A stretch of 64,000 bases of DNA from Epiperipatus broadwayi (GCA_028023455.1 JAQFVV010012536.1:2190001-2254000), one strand, 5' to 3'. Numbered from the stretch's first letter, positions 35,180 through 46,736 are shown. Notes: generated by a model not told the origin, from the sequence alone. Numbers and translations: made by a program.

Positions 35180-35705
35180 CAACCACACTGGTCACAAACA
35201 TTTAAATGATTGAGTCCTGTGACAGAGGCTGAGAGATTGGGAGTGGAGAATTGCCCAAGTGTCTGTGAGGAGTGGAGGTGGGGCTAGTTTGGTATCTCTG
35301 GTTTTGTGAGAGTGAGTTAGGTCCAATAGTTTTTGATTCGCTGAGTGTACTCTCTGGTCAAAAATAATTGCACATCGGAGCAGCCAGAGTGCGTAGATGA
35401 GGAAAACTGATAGTCTGATAGTTGCAAAGACCCCTGTTTCTATGGATTCTTGAAGGTTGAAGATGGTGTTCCTGTGTGAAGGAAGGCAGGAGTGGATAAC
35501 ACATCTCACTCTAAACAAAAAGGAACATTTGAGTAGGAAGTGCTGGAGGTTTCATTGTCAGTTTTACAGAGTTGGCATAGGGGACAGATCTTGGTGAAAC
35601 CCCTATGGTTGACCAAAAATTGATTGGTGGGAAGGGAGTGAAGGTTGATTTTGAGGAAGAACCCAATATATTTTTGGTGATTTAAAGTATGTTCCTGGAA
35701 AAATG
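35180..35705 (-). pseudogene. L1-like LINE C-terminal fragment with zinc-finger-like cysteines
   Basis: The minus strand reads, with frameshifts, 'LPTNQFLVNHRGFTKICPLCQLCKTDNET' followed by 'LQHFLLKCSF', the CPLC...HF..KC arrangement at the C-terminus of L1/Tx1-type LINE proteins. Next come 'TGVFATIRLSVFLIYALWLLRCAIIFDQ' and a long tail. The 108-codon frame 35192-35518 is the best preserved part. This could be another part of the L1-like element whose RT region lies at 8780-10200. Confidence 0.6.
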
Positions 35706-36470
35706 GAGAAGCTTATCCATTATAAGTAAATATATTTTTAAAACCTAACTTATTAGTAAAGTTTAAGACAGAAGAAATTAAATTACAATTAGATTAACCT
35801 AAGAGGCATCATTTTGGAGTTTATGAATCTTAGAGTTTATATAAGTCCAATTGATCAATAAAGAAATGGTTTTCATTAAAAGATATACACATATCATAGG
35901 GAAAATGCTTGCTTCATTTTCCTGGAAATAGAATCAGAGTTATTTCCTGGATATATGCATCAAGACAGAAAGACTTCCTGGTTATAAATTTTGCTCTGCG
36001 AATAGATATTTTTAATGGTAGGAACTGTCTTCTTTTGCTCAGGATCTACCCCATAACTAGGAAATGCACCACTGTGACTTAATGTATGTCTGGAAGTAAT
36101 AATGCAACAAAATATTAATAGTGTATTGGAAGGAAGGCACGGATATCCAGATTTTCATGAGGGGGTATGATAAACAAGTAGTAAATGCATATGTTCATCA
36201 AGTGTTTAAGGATTTAGGAATTTTGGGATCCATCAGTTTTTGGCAACCTCATATGAAATATTCACTACTTTAACTTTTTCTATTTTGCTTTAATTTATGA
36301 AATTTAAACAACTCTTTTAAATTCAAGGGACTGAGAAAACCTTTATCCTTTTTTGAAATGTCCATATTGAATTTTCTGTTTTGGGGGGAACTTTAAGCAA
36401 TTATGAAAGTTTTGCTCCAATTATTATTTTAAGTTCTTGAATCTTTTACATTTTCTATTACCAAAAATTA
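35705..36470. other. Non-coding DNA
   Basis: Nothing recognised. Confidence 0.4.
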
Positions 36471-36476
36471 AATCAA

Positions 36477-36560
36477 GTGTTGGTGGCCTAGTAGTTAGCA
36501 TAGCTGCCTTCCAAGCAGCTAGCCTGGGTTTGCTTCCTGGTCAACGCATTTGACATATAA
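36477..36560 (+). repeat. Short tRNA-Gly(TCC)-derived SINE, copy 2
   Basis: Same 72-base tRNA-Gly head with anticodon TCC and 'tttgacatat' tail as the copy at 1976, with a GTGTTGG start. No convincing TSD. Confidence 0.8.
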
Positions 36561-36798
36561 AGTAAACTAAAATCACGTCAAATTTAATGACATTATTTTT
36601 CCGGTAGGTATTGATATTATTTGTAGTTTGAATTTTTTTCCCTCCCTCTATGAGGAAAACATATTGAACTTAATTGAAAACTTTTACATTCTTCAGACAA
36701 GCAGAAAAATGTTCCTGCACTATTTTCAGAGTGAATAGTAGATTCACGAAGTATATTATCAATTTATCTTTCTTTATGCGTTAATAAAGTTATAAAAA

Positions 36799-37054
36799 AT
36801 CAAACAATTCCATCTTTCTTTTTACTTTTTTAATGCTTATTTTATTAAAATTAATCCATGTGACAGTTTTGATTGCCCAGCAGTCTTCCTCAGAGCTCCT
36901 CATTACTATTCAGCTTTTCTGACTATCGCTTGGAAAATCTGAATAATGATAAGCTCGGAGGAAGATTTCTGGGCAATTGAAACTGTCAGATAATTTTAAT
37001 TTTAATAAAATAAGAATTGAAAAAGTAAAAAAGAAAGGTGGATTTGTTTGAATA
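36799..37054. mobile_element. PLE-type foldback (family F), hammerhead-like motifs on both arms
   Basis: Arms 36799-36900 and 36940-37054 are reverse complements ('aaacaattccatctttct' against 'agaaaggtggatttgttt', and 'ttattaaaattaa'). Each arm carries a 'gaagactgctgggcaatcaaaactgtca' type motif. A TSD could not be identified with certainty. Confidence 0.7.
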
Positions 37055-37194
37055 TACAGATTCCAGATTTAAACTTAATCTTTCATTAAAATATTTTTTT
37101 GCTGACAGAATAACATGTAACAGGTTGGATATAAATCTCCAATGATTGGAAGACTTGAATATTCTAAAGAAATTTAACAGTACCAAACTATTTA

Positions 37195-37445
37195 TACAGT
37201 AATGCCTTAGTAATCAATAGATGCTAAACAGTTTGTACACAAATCTCTGCTTATCTAATATTTCCAGACTTGTTTCTAGCTTGTGGCTTTCATCAGTGAG
37301 TAGACACTAGATAGGGATTTTATTCATAAACCTTCTAGCATCCATTAGTTACTATGGCTTGCACTGGGTGGCACTACTGTATGGACAGTTTGCTACTGTT
37401 CTAACAGCTTATGTAAACAGATGAAATGGTGATCATGTGATGTTC
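37195..37445 (-). repeat. Family B copy
   Basis: Inverted B ends surround the core. The minus-strand ribozyme-like region keeps CUGAUGA, AGC/GCU helix II, and GAAAC with AAGUC, but helix I is partly lost. Confidence 0.65.
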
Positions 37446-37860
37446 TAGTAGTTGAAATTTTTTTATTGATGTTTATATTGATAAATGTTCCCAGAAATTT
37501 CTTTTGCCATTGATTAAAATTATATATTTAACATTGTTTAAGAAGGTGAAACTAAATTCATCATGTAAGTCATTAAAAACTATAATTAAATAATTAATTA
37601 TTATGGTGTTCCTAAAAAGATATGCATATCTACTTTTACACTATATCTCATAGAACATTGAAGATTATGATGATGTCTATGATAAATGAATATGCAGATT
37701 TTGTTATACTACATTTTAGGTGTTTGTTTGATGCTTCAAAATAGTTATTTTGTATTTATAGAATGTAAGTACATGCTTTTATGTATAAACACAATTTTCA
37801 ATTTTAGTACAATTAAATTCACATGTTTTGGTTAATTTTTGAATACAAGTATAATGTATA
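37445..37860. other. A+T-rich non-coding DNA
   Basis: Nothing recognised. Confidence 0.4.
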
Positions 37861-37861
37861 A

Positions 37862-38230
37862 CAATATTGGGATCAACAAGGGTTTTGAGCATTTCATCAT
37901 CAGATTTTCATTAATATGGATGGCTGAAGAGTTGGTGAGTGGAGAAGATTGAAACCTGTCCATTAAAGTATAAAGATTTGCTATCTTAATATAAGCTGAG
38001 CACTGATTGTATATATATTATATGTGTGTGGGGGGGGGTGATGATCTGAACCAACTGATGAATGTTGGTTCAGCATGAAATATGTATTTTGAAAATCATT
38101 TATCTTTTTTACATATGTGTAGTCATGTATATCAGTTATATAAGATGGAGCGAGTAGCTGAAAGAGCTTGAAAGTATGAGTTCAAGTCCTATCTAATTAT
38201 GTCTTCAAAAGATAATAAATGTGAATATTT
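37862..38230 (+). repeat. Family C copy
   Basis: The forward copy runs from 'agcatttcatcatcagattttc' type sequence through 'gatctgaaccaactgatga' (38043-38061) to 'gagttcaagtcctat'. The hammerhead core CUGAUGA and a 5-bp helix II are intact and the outer helix I (AUGAU/AUCAU) can pair, but the inner helix I and helix III are disrupted. Confidence 0.7.
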
Positions 38231-38279
38231 TTTTAAATACAGTATTTTGCTATCTAACTGATGTTGTTTATTATTGTGA

Positions 38280-38365
38280 TATATAGGGTATATGAGCACA
38301 GACTTTCACACAACCCACCACTTTCATAATAACCCATTGTTATACATTAATATTGCATTAAAAAT
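38280..38365. repeat. Short dispersed repeat shared with 46737
   Basis: 'atatgagcacagactttcac' and the following 'acccaccact' recur at 46745-46790. In both places the repeat lies next to family C sequence. Confidence 0.6.
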
Positions 38366-38399
38366 ATGTTGGGTTAATTTGATAAAACTTTATTGGCAT

Positions 38400-38960
38400 C
38401 AATGATTGGATTTATTAATATTATATTAGTCAGATACTGTTTATTCCCTGATTTTGACCTATTTAGGAATATATCTAGGAAAGCTTTTGCACAGGTTTAT
38501 AAATAGTATCTTTTTTATCTATTGCCAGATTATTGATTTATAAGTTTTATAGTTGTGTAACATTTATTTGTTGGTGTATCCATGATATTCTACAGATTAT
38601 CCATATTTTGACATGTATTATTACGAAGGTCATCCATACAATCCACAGCTACTACATGTGTCCCTAAGTATGATAAAAGATATTTTATGTTCTATACTTT
38701 TCATAATTGGATCAATATAAATTGTAAAGAGTAAAGGTTGTAAATGATGATTTTGTGGTATATTTCTTGTTTAAAAGGTCCTCAGAGTATCATATAATTT
38801 TTTTATGATATTCTGTTATTTTTTAAGTTTTTTATTGCTTGTATTAGATAATTATAATCAAGTATTAATTAATTTAATAGTTCTAATGGTCAGTTCTGAT
38901 TATATTATAAGCTTAGTTAAAACTTTGCATTTATTACATAATAAATCATTCAATTAAGAA
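38400..38960 (-). pseudogene. Non-LTR reverse transcriptase fragment
   Basis: The minus strand reads 'NIPQNHHLQPLLFTIYIDPIMKSIEHK' (RT 'vPQGs.L.PLLF.iYI' box), then after a frame change 'THVVAVDCMDDLRNNTCQNMDNLW' (region of motif C and following helix). It corresponds to a Jockey/CR1/L2-like RT. Frameshifts and missing catalytic residues show decay. Confidence 0.6.
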
Positions 38961-38964
38961 GACC

Positions 38965-39440
38965 TTATATTATCAGGATTATATGCATTGCTCTTTTCCT
39001 TTTTGTTACATTCCAACAGAGACGGTTTACCTGGTACCACCAAGCTCAATCAAGGTCAGCCATAGACATCATCAGAAGATCTTAATTCTAAATCATTAAC
39101 AGTTAAAGTTATCTTCATGAAAACAAGTCATCCAGATACAGAAATGTGCCCATCTACTCTCGAATATAACAGAAAATTAAATATTTACAATTATTTATAA
39201 AACAAGTTGATATGCTTGAAATTCAAGACTCCAACTTTGAGTCTCTTGTATCTTTTCAGGATAATTATGCAAGAGAAATAAATCATTCAAAGTACATCTT
39301 GCAATAAAACAAAAAATCCTTCACAATTAATATTTTCTTCTTACAATTGTCAAAAATCTCATATCTGGGTCAAAAATGTATCAACTAATTAACTATAGTA
39401 ACCAAAATTATATTATCTGTATTTTTCTGAAGGTTAATGA
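38965..39440. other. Non-coding DNA
   Basis: Nothing recognised. Confidence 0.4.
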
Positions 39441-39705
39441 TCCATGGTATATTAGATGTGATATGTTGGACTATTTCCATCATCTATCATTAAATGTTAA
39501 ATGTATAAAAAATTGTTAAATTTTGTTTAAACTTTTCAAATACAAACAATTTAAGAATGCACTAGAGAGGGAATTTATGCACAAACCTTTTTGCAGCCAT
39601 TGATTACTAAAGCTTGCACTGGGTGGAACTACTATATAGAGAGATGGCAACTGTTTTAACAGCTTGTGTAAACACAGGAAATAGTGATTATGCAATGTCT
39701 AATTG
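39440..39705. repeat. Family A fragment followed by family B fragment
   Basis: 39440-39545 carries the 'tttccatcatcta' start of family A. 39550-39705 carries the 'gcacaaacc' to 'gtgattatgcaatgtc' 3' half of family B. Confidence 0.6.
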
Positions 39706-39709
39706 GTTA

Positions 39710-40910
39710 AATATTAGTATTTCAGGGAGGAGTGGCCAATTGAAGAAACAGTTATTTGCATCATAGATTATGTTTCCCTAAACTTTAAAAATGCATTAAT
39801 CCCTTTCAACTAAAATTAAAAGGAATAGTATTGCCATGAAATCAAAGCTGTTTTTTGATTTACTTTATACAGTAATTCCAGATATTAGATCATTTTCTCA
39901 GAATAAGAACCCCATAATCAATTGGAATCACACATGCCATAGAGATTTCAAAACACTGTTTAAAATAACATTACCTACATATTCACAAACCACAAATGAA
40001 TAATCTAAAGATTTTGTTGCTTTGGAGTTTCTAAAAAATTTCCATCACTGAAAGTAATGGAATAAAGATGATCCATGAATATTAAGCTCTAGAATTTCCA
40101 CCATTGCACTAAATTACTTGTGTATTAACTTCTATAACTGAATAGAAACAAGCTATGAAATCTAATTGATCTCTCAAAGACATCCATACTTCATTTTCAA
40201 ATTTTACACTTTTTAAAATATGATATAAAACAATGTTTAGGTTGGTCACCACTGGCATCTGAAAAAAAAAACTTTTGTTATATCCTAAGGCTGAACATTA
40301 TATACTTTTAAATTAAAGACATCAAATCTAATTGATAAAAAATTATTATATGTTATATAATTTTGTAAAAATATTATGTATTAATGTTATAAGAACAATC
40401 ATATGGTATGATAGGAATGCATAATTCTGACATGCCTTGCAGTCTGATTTCAAATCCAGGGACAGATAAACTTTTTATTCTAATTAGGTTTCGTTCAAGC
40501 TAATAGTTTTCAGCCATCCTCGCTAATCAATCACTATTAGTCAGTAAATGAGTAACTATATAATCTTTGATAGTGATTATAAACAGAATGGAAACTGCTT
40601 AAATCCTCACCATCTAACTAGCCTAATGTCCTCTTTTTTATATGAATGATTTTAAAAGTCTTACTTACATTGGGATATTTAAAAACTTTTTTTTTCACTT
40701 TATTTATAATTTTCTGAAAAGCATGCATACTATAGACCAATTGGTCAGCTTTTTGATGATCAAATAACAAATGTTTCAGGAATCATGATTAAATTTTGCA
40801 ATTATCCAAGTTTGTTTATATATATATTGCTTAATTCACTTATTTTTTATAAGTTTGATTTCTTATTCAAGGTATAATTAATAAATTAGTTAATATGATT
40901 CTATCTTGAA
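39710..40910. other. Non-coding DNA
   Basis: No gene or clear repeat. Confidence 0.4.
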
Positions 40911-40911
40911 T

Positions 40912-41363
40912 GATATTTAGCTATGTTGAAATAGATTAATTTATGAAAGAATGCTTCATTAATTGATCTGGCTGATTTGATATTATTTGTATAAGAATAA
41001 TAATTTCTATATTTACACGATTTGAGAAAGCAGATGAGAGAGATTTATCTAGAAATGGATTGGTTAATTTTTTGCATGTGATGGTGATTAAGCAGTGAAA
41101 GTTTTAAGCATTTTGATTGGTAATATTTAGCCATGTTGAAATTGACTGATTTATAAAAGAATGTTTCATTGATTATTTTGATGTTTTAATATTGTGTTGG
41201 CTGATGTGATTTTATTAATATAAGAATAACTATTTCTATATTTACATGAATTGTTGATGATACTCAAGAAAACAGATGAGAGAGATTTATCTAGAAATAG
41301 ATTGGTTAATTTTTTGCATGTGATAGTAATCAAGCAGTGAAAGTTTCAAGCATTATGATTGGA
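40912..41363. repeat. Tandem duplication of about 210-240 bp
   Basis: Two direct copies (40912-41120 and 41121-41363) share 'atgagagagatttatctaga', 'tggttaattttttgcatg' and 'agcagtgaaagttt' blocks. The second has about 30 extra bases. No coding potential. Confidence 0.85.
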
Positions 41364-41389
41364 GCTTACATTTGTCTATTATTTGATTG

Positions 41390-42870
41390 AAAATTTGTGA
41401 TGATGAATAGTAAAATGATTTGTAATTATATTTTGGACTATTTTCTTAATCTAATTGTAATTCTTAAATATTTTTAGAAAGATTTAAACTTTATTAAAAA
41501 TTTTCAAATATACACCTGGGTCTCTTTTTATGTGGACTTATTTAACACGATTTTGAAGTTACGCGATTCATGTTTCACCGGCAGTCGAACTCTGATAATG
41601 CGATATTACTTTAAATAATAAATTTTGTGCACTTACGTTATATTGAAAGTAATAGCACATTATTGGAATTCGACTTTCATCTTAGTAATTTCAATATTTT
41701 CAGTGCTTTATAATAGTAAGATTTTATGCAATAATGAAATTAAAATCATGATTTCCACATTTTATGTATACACCCATTAAATTTTACAAGATTATAATGT
41801 AAATTTGTTCAAACATTGTGTGTGTTAATTTTGCATTTTAAATCACATTCTGTTTTTGCTTTTTAAAAAAGAACGTAATCAATTATTAATCATTTAGTGT
41901 CCGCAAGTTTATTTTTAAAAGGTGAGTAATAGTAGTGGGCACAATTAAATTTGACAATTAAAAATTAAAATCTGATTTTTAATTGTAATTAACAATTTAA
42001 AAATTACTTATGGTGACTTGAAATTAAGGTGATGTAAAACAAAATTTGATTTTTAAACGGAATTGAAAATTAAAAAATTAAAGACAAAAATAAGAATTTA
42101 ATTTTTAGTTGTTAGTTTTAATTAAATTTTTTCCAGCAGTGGTGAATAAATGTCTTTTTATTATCATAAGTCTAAGTTCATAAACAATTAATAAAATCAT
42201 TGTCTCAAAGATTAATTACTAATTACGTTGTCAACAGAAAACCATTAACACAACATGAGAGTGATGTTGGCGCTAGTTGTATTTCCTCTTGTGAAGAATC
42301 TATTTTTTACCAGTTTGCAAACGAAACTGTTTATCAGCAAATAGTGATAATAATTAAAACGTGTATAAAAAAATGTAAATTACTGTACTGTAAATTATGC
42401 ATAAAAATATATTATTTTGAATAAAATTAAATATTATAGTTAAAAAAAGTTTGTCTTGTATCAATTTTTTTTCAAATTTGAAATTTTTTATTAGTCATAT
42501 TTTATTTCCTTATTTTTTTTTGCGCGTGAATTTTAAAGTAAATTTTACGTTGGTGCTTTGCTTTTATGCGAGTTTTGAAAAATCACAGTCTGTATCCCCC
42601 CTTTTTTATGGTAAGTTACATCTATTTTTGCGTGATTTTGTTTGCGCGTGTTTTCTGAGGAACCTGTCTATCACGTAAAATGAGACCCAGGTGTATTCTA
42701 TTGTTAAGATTAATAACACACAGTTCAATGCCATAATGTTTTGAGTGATATCACTTTCATTTCTTCTTCAGATGTTGATGGCATGACCAATGATAATTAA
42801 TGGCATGGGAATTATACTTATGATTTTTAGGTTTATAAATAATGAACTAACCAATTAGCCTACCCTGATA
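41390..42870 (-). repeat. Family A copy split by a DNA transposon
   Basis: 41390-41512 holds the 'ttttggactattttc' and 'aaactttattaaa' parts and 42694-42870 holds the 'cttcttcagatgttgatgg' and 'catgaccaatgata' parts of family A. The pogo/Tigger-like MITE sits between them. Confidence 0.7.
41513..42693. mobile_element. pogo/Tigger-like MITE (1181 bp) with TA target duplication
   Basis: The terminal inverted repeat starts CACCTGGGTCTC at both ends (41513-41524; 42682-42693), continues with 'ttttatgtg'/'ttttacgtg', and is flanked by TA on each side (41511-41512 and 42694-42695). Sub-terminal sequences rich in 'gcg' and 'acgcgat' words resemble those of Tigger/jerky-type elements. There is no transposase domain. 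A 74-codon frame at 42200-42424 beginning MSQRLITNYVVNRKP could be a residue of a C-terminus, but I cannot support that. Confidence 0.75.
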
Positions 42871-43034
42871 ATAACAGTAGTCAATACTTATCTATGAGGC
42901 CTTTCTGATTTTTTTTTATTTTTTCTTAAGGTTTAAGATTAATAAGTGATTTCCAAACATTATGGGATGTCATGATAGGTTATCGATAGAAATAGACCAA
43001 AATAGAATTATTGTATTTGTCTAAATGTGTGTAT

Positions 43035-43345
43035 ATTGTAATAATTTAACTTTGCACTCTTTTCATATCCTAATAAAATACTCCAAAAGCATGAACATTA
43101 ACAAAGCTGCTACCAACAATATTCCATCCAAGCCATGGATTAGTGTCCCGCATATTTCTAGCTTATCAACAAAGCTTCGCAAAATTTGCTCAGACAATGC
43201 TCAAGTAGCATTTAGAACACTTCCCTGTCTTAACAATCTTTTGAAAAATACTAGACAGAACTCCATTCGAACATGCTCTTCAAATAATTTATATAATTTA
43301 TGCCCATCTTCAGTGTGTAGAATGACACACTATGGAGAGTCTTGA
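43035..43345 (+). pseudogene. PLE fragment: linker and GIY-YIG nuclease region
   Basis: The 106-codon frame contains 'ISVPHISSLSTKLRKICSDNAQVAF', matching the 'iPyi.gLSe.irRI...' segment that precedes the GIY-YIG domain in PLE proteins, and 'LNNLLKNTRQ' (the 'L.nLL...k' segment). It reaches a degraded nuclease region with 'THYGES', where YIGE would be expected, just before a stop. Confidence 0.65.
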
Positions 43346-43740
43346 GCTAATAGATCTATGAAGATCACCCAACATTCCTATCTTTACAAAAAGACAAAAC
43401 AAGATGGCAATATAAGTCAATTTTTCTGGAGCATGAGGTTACTACAAGACAAATGTTTTCCTCTTCTATTAGTAAGACTATCTGCACAAAGAGGGATGAT
43501 TGTAAGAGAAAGTTCATGAGGCATAAGTTATTGCAAGAGACTCAAATTCAATCAACAGGAAGGAATCTTCTGTTCCTTTGTCAAAAACGTGGTACATCTG
43601 ACTTTTCACATTTCTCATTGCAATAATTTTCATATTTTATAAACTATATATTCAGCCTGCTCCTGGTATTGTTAGTTAATTAATTTTGTACTATGATTCT
43701 GGTGAGAAGTCCCCGAAACTTAACTCAGTGCTCTTAAGTT
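43346..43740 (+). pseudogene. PLE 3' portion with hammerhead-like relic
   Basis: It continues with 'RSMKITQHSYLYKK' in the frame after the stop (GIY-YIG Arg/His segment) and then non-coding 3' sequence. Near 43698-43725 the motif CUGGUGA, GAAGUCCCC, GAAAC is a decayed hammerhead. An inverted copy of this end lies at 62270-62370. Confidence 0.55.
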
Positions 43741-43884
43741 AGAATATATATATTTGGTTTAAAAATACCTGTTCATAGGGGTATAACTCAGATCAAGTTT
43801 TTAGGGTATTGTAATAATATTTATATAGTTTTTTTAAAATTAATTACATCAACTTTCATACTTATGGTGTGTATATATATAATC

Positions 43885-44095
43885 AATTTCAACCATTATA
43901 GATCAACTGCAGGATGAAGGTCTCTTCAGATTTAATCCACATTCTTTGATTTTTAACCTCTCTTCTCCATATCATCCCAGCACATTTCTGTATTTCATCC
44001 ATTCATCTTACATGTGGTCTCTTTTTAGGTCTTTTAAACTCTTTTGGAACCCAGTCTAAGATTTCAAGTGTCCAATTGTTATCTCTTCTAGCAAT
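43885..44095 (-). pseudogene. LINE 3' end
   Basis: Reverse copy of the LINE C-terminus seen at 3140 and 34680 ('acatgtggtctctttttagg', 'gaacccagtctaagatttc'). Confidence 0.7.
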
Positions 44096-44106
44096 ATATA
44101 TATATA

Positions 44107-44650
44107 TATAGAGAGAGAGAGAGTTAAACCATTAAACATCACATGATCACTATTTCTTATGCTAGCACATTACTGTTATATAACAGTAATGTGCTAGCAT
44201 AAGAAATAGTGATCATGTGATGTTTAGAGGTTTAACACCAATCCTGCCTAATAGGATAGTGGTGGCTATGGTTGTTAAAAGAGCCAAAGACACCAAAATG
44301 TATGGGTACTGAACTGTGTTCAGACCCATATGACTATATAAGCTATTGAGCTTAGATTGAAAATATTATTGTGTTTTCAATTTTATTCTCATAGTTTTGT
44401 AGCTAAGTAGAAATAAAAGGTGGTTGCTGGAGGGTTGCATTAGATCCTAAGATTTAGGTGCAGTGCTCTCAGATCTAAACTTTCTCCCTGACTAAGACCA
44501 CAAGCCAGAAACTAGTCTGGTGATATTGGATGAGTAGGCACTAGATAGGGATTTTATGCACAAACCTTCTGGCATCCATTGATTACTCTGGTTGGCACTG
44601 AGTGACACTACCATGTGGAGAGTTTTGCCTGTTTTATAGAGAGATAAATA
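44107..44650 (+). mobile_element. Family B element with perfect 100-bp palindrome at its 5' end
   Basis: It opens with 'ttaaaccattaaacatcaca' and continues into a loop-less palindrome (about 44125-44232) centred on 'ctgttatataacag'. It then reads 'accaatcctgcctaatagga' through the whole family B consensus to 'gagttttgcctgtttta' at about 44636. Probable TSD 'tatagagaga' (44107-44116 and just after the right end). The ribozyme core is altered (CUGACUA, UGGUGA). Confidence 0.75.
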
Positions 44651-45539
44651 GATGTATTATTTATCCATTGAATATTTTTTTAATTATAAATTTTTTAATT
44701 GTCAATTTTTGAAGTTTATTCAGACTAACAGAATATTTTTGCATCCAATTAAGTGTTATGTATTTTTTATTTTTTTTAAAAAAAATGTCCAAAGCAATTA
44801 CAAAAGAAATATAAGAGCATAACCATTTCAAAAAGATAAGAATTGAAATTGATTTGTTAAATTAATATCAATTTGTAAAACATTCATAATATAGTGTCTC
44901 TGTAGAAGATATTGAAAATTTCTTTAAATTGAAATAACATTCTTAACAAAGAAAACCTTAAATGATAATCAAAATTTATTTATTCATTGAAGGTCAGAAT
45001 TCAATATTGGATTGATAATGCACTTTAGTGAATATGCTAATTAGAATAAAATTGCTTTCTATTTTCATGTACTTAATGAATAAAAGATTTTTTTTAAACA
45101 AAAAAAATTGATGTTCTGATATAATAAATAATAGATAATTCAATGTTAAAATTTTGATTAAATTTTTACGACTCTGATCCTTGTTACAATTCAAAATTTT
45201 ATTTATATAAATTTTCCGATAATTAAATTAGCATTTATGTATAGAATAAATGTATTGTACTGTTATATATATATATATTAAAACTTTATTCTTTAAACTA
45301 CATTAATTTTTTTTTTAAATGATTCGTGGATCGTTTGTGTGGTAAATATATATTAAATAATTGGAACTCTGCGCGGCGTCCGATTTGGGATCGGCAGGTC
45401 CCAGAATCGGTTTTGCCTTTTTTAAAAAAAAATTGGAAAATTAGTAAAAAATAAAAAGTGCATGAGAATAGGAATATAAAAATAAATTGAAAAATAAAGG
45501 TAAAATATTGTAAAACCGGAGAAAAAATGAAAAAGACTA
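44650..45539. other. A+T-rich non-coding DNA with (AT)n
   Basis: There is a (TA)n run near 45265-45278. The stretch 45370-45420 is G+C-richer ('gcgcggcgtccgatttggga'). No gene identified. Confidence 0.4.
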
Positions 45540-45637
45540 GCATTGGTGGCCTAGCGATTAGCATTGCTGCCTTTTAAGCAACTGGCCCGGGTTCGCTTCC
45601 CGGTCAACGCTTTGACATATTTAAAAAAAAAAAAAAA
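45540..45637 (+). repeat. Short tRNA-Gly-derived SINE, copy 3 (best preserved promoter boxes)
   Basis: The tRNA-Gly-like head has a canonical box B 'ggttcgcttcc', but the anticodon position reads TTT instead of TCC. The tail 'tttgacatat' is followed by a poly-A stretch. Short flanking 'aaaaagac' repeats may be a TSD. The anticodon change and tail rule out a functional tRNA-Gly. Confidence 0.8.
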
Positions 45638-45749
45638 GACATAATTATACGACCAATGAAAAGAAGATTTCATTTTAGCGATAGAAGTTATTACAGAAAA
45701 GAAAAAATTAAAAGAAAACATTAGAAAGAAAAAAATTAAATACAGGTAT

Positions 45750-46130
45750 ACTTTATATGCTTGGAATTTAGATGCAATTATAGAAGATTTGAATCCAGTC
45801 TTTCCAGCTCTCTTCAGCTATCCAATGTATCTCATTCAACCGATATACATGACCCCACACATGTGAAAAAGATAAATGATCTCCAATATATATATATATT
45901 TCATGCTGAATTAGCTAGCACTCATCAGTTGGTTCAGATCAATATCTCCCATATATATATATAATCAGTGCTCGGTTTATATTAATATTGCAAATCTTCA
46001 AACTTTAATGGACAGGCTTCAATTCTACTCCATTCTCCAACTTTTCAGTCATTCATATCATTGAAAATCTGATGATGGAACATCCAAATCCCCAAAGATG
46101 TCAATAATATTGTCATGCTTATGTTGACTT
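45750..46130 (-). repeat. Family C copy with intact hammerhead-like core
   Basis: This minus-strand copy runs from 'ggatgttccatcatcagat' (near 46090) to 'ataattgcatctaaattcc' (45765). With the forward copy 46150-46400 it forms a head-to-head inverted pair. Confidence 0.75.
45878..45940 (-). ncRNA. Hammerhead ribozyme-like motif (family C, type I)
   Basis: RNA order on the minus strand: helix I 5' side GAUCU-gaa-CCAA, core CUGAUGA (consensus), helix II GUGCU/AGCAU with a 5-base-plus loop, GAA, helix III made of an (AU)n hairpin, A17, then helix I 3' side UUGG-AGAUC. Predicted cleavage lies between 45887 and 45886. All invariant core residues are present. The internal loop in helix I is a usual place for tertiary contacts in this ribozyme class. 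Confidence 0.7.
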
Positions 46131-46149
46131 TTAAATAATCATTAACCCT

Positions 46150-46400
46150 TTATCATCATCATTAGATTTTCAATGGAATGGATGGCTGAAGAGTTGGAGA
46201 GTGGAGTGGATTGAAATCTGCCTATTAAAGTTTGAAGATTTGTTATTTTAATATAAACCAAGTACTGATTATGATGAGTGCTTGTTCAGGATGGCATCTT
46301 TTTCACTTGTGTGGAGTCATGTGTATCGGTTGTATGAGATAGATTACTGAAGGGAGATTGAAAATCTAGACTCAAATCCCCTATAATTACATTTAAAAAA
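46150..46400 (+). repeat. Family C copy, degraded core
   Basis: It is colinear with the 37862 copy. The ribozyme stretch reads 'gatgagtgcttgttcagg' with deletions, so no complete fold is possible. Confidence 0.7.
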
Positions 46401-46736
46401 ATACTATTGATATTATTGAAGATGGTAGAAATGATAAAATCCAGAGTACAAAATGTAGAATATAAAGTGACTTGGAAAAATGTATTGATTTTCTCAGATG
46501 ATCTTATACTCTCTCTTGATATATAAATATTTGAAAACCAGGCACTCTTCACAAACCTGGAGCTTAATTGTCTCTCCATATATATAATGTCGATATATGC
46601 AGTTCTCGGGAAATCACGTGACGTCTGCCTTTTTTTTTGTCTTAGTTATAATCGAAAGTACCTGCACAATGTTCAATTAATATAACATATTGTTATGGTC
46701 TACAATTATTATAATTTAAAATTTTCATATAATATA

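Noticed and set aside
35192-35518. 108-codon frame as a host membrane protein
   Set aside because: Neighbouring frames complete a LINE C-terminus with a CPLC...HF..KC arrangement, so it belongs to a retrotransposon remnant.
42200-42424. Transposase residue in the MITE (74-codon frame)
   Set aside because: The N-terminus superficially resembles C-terminal tails of some transposases, but no domain motif supports it.
45540-45637. Functional tRNA gene
   Set aside because: Box B is good, but the anticodon position is TTT in a tRNA-Gly body and the sequence is followed by the SINE tail 'tttgacatat' plus A-run.
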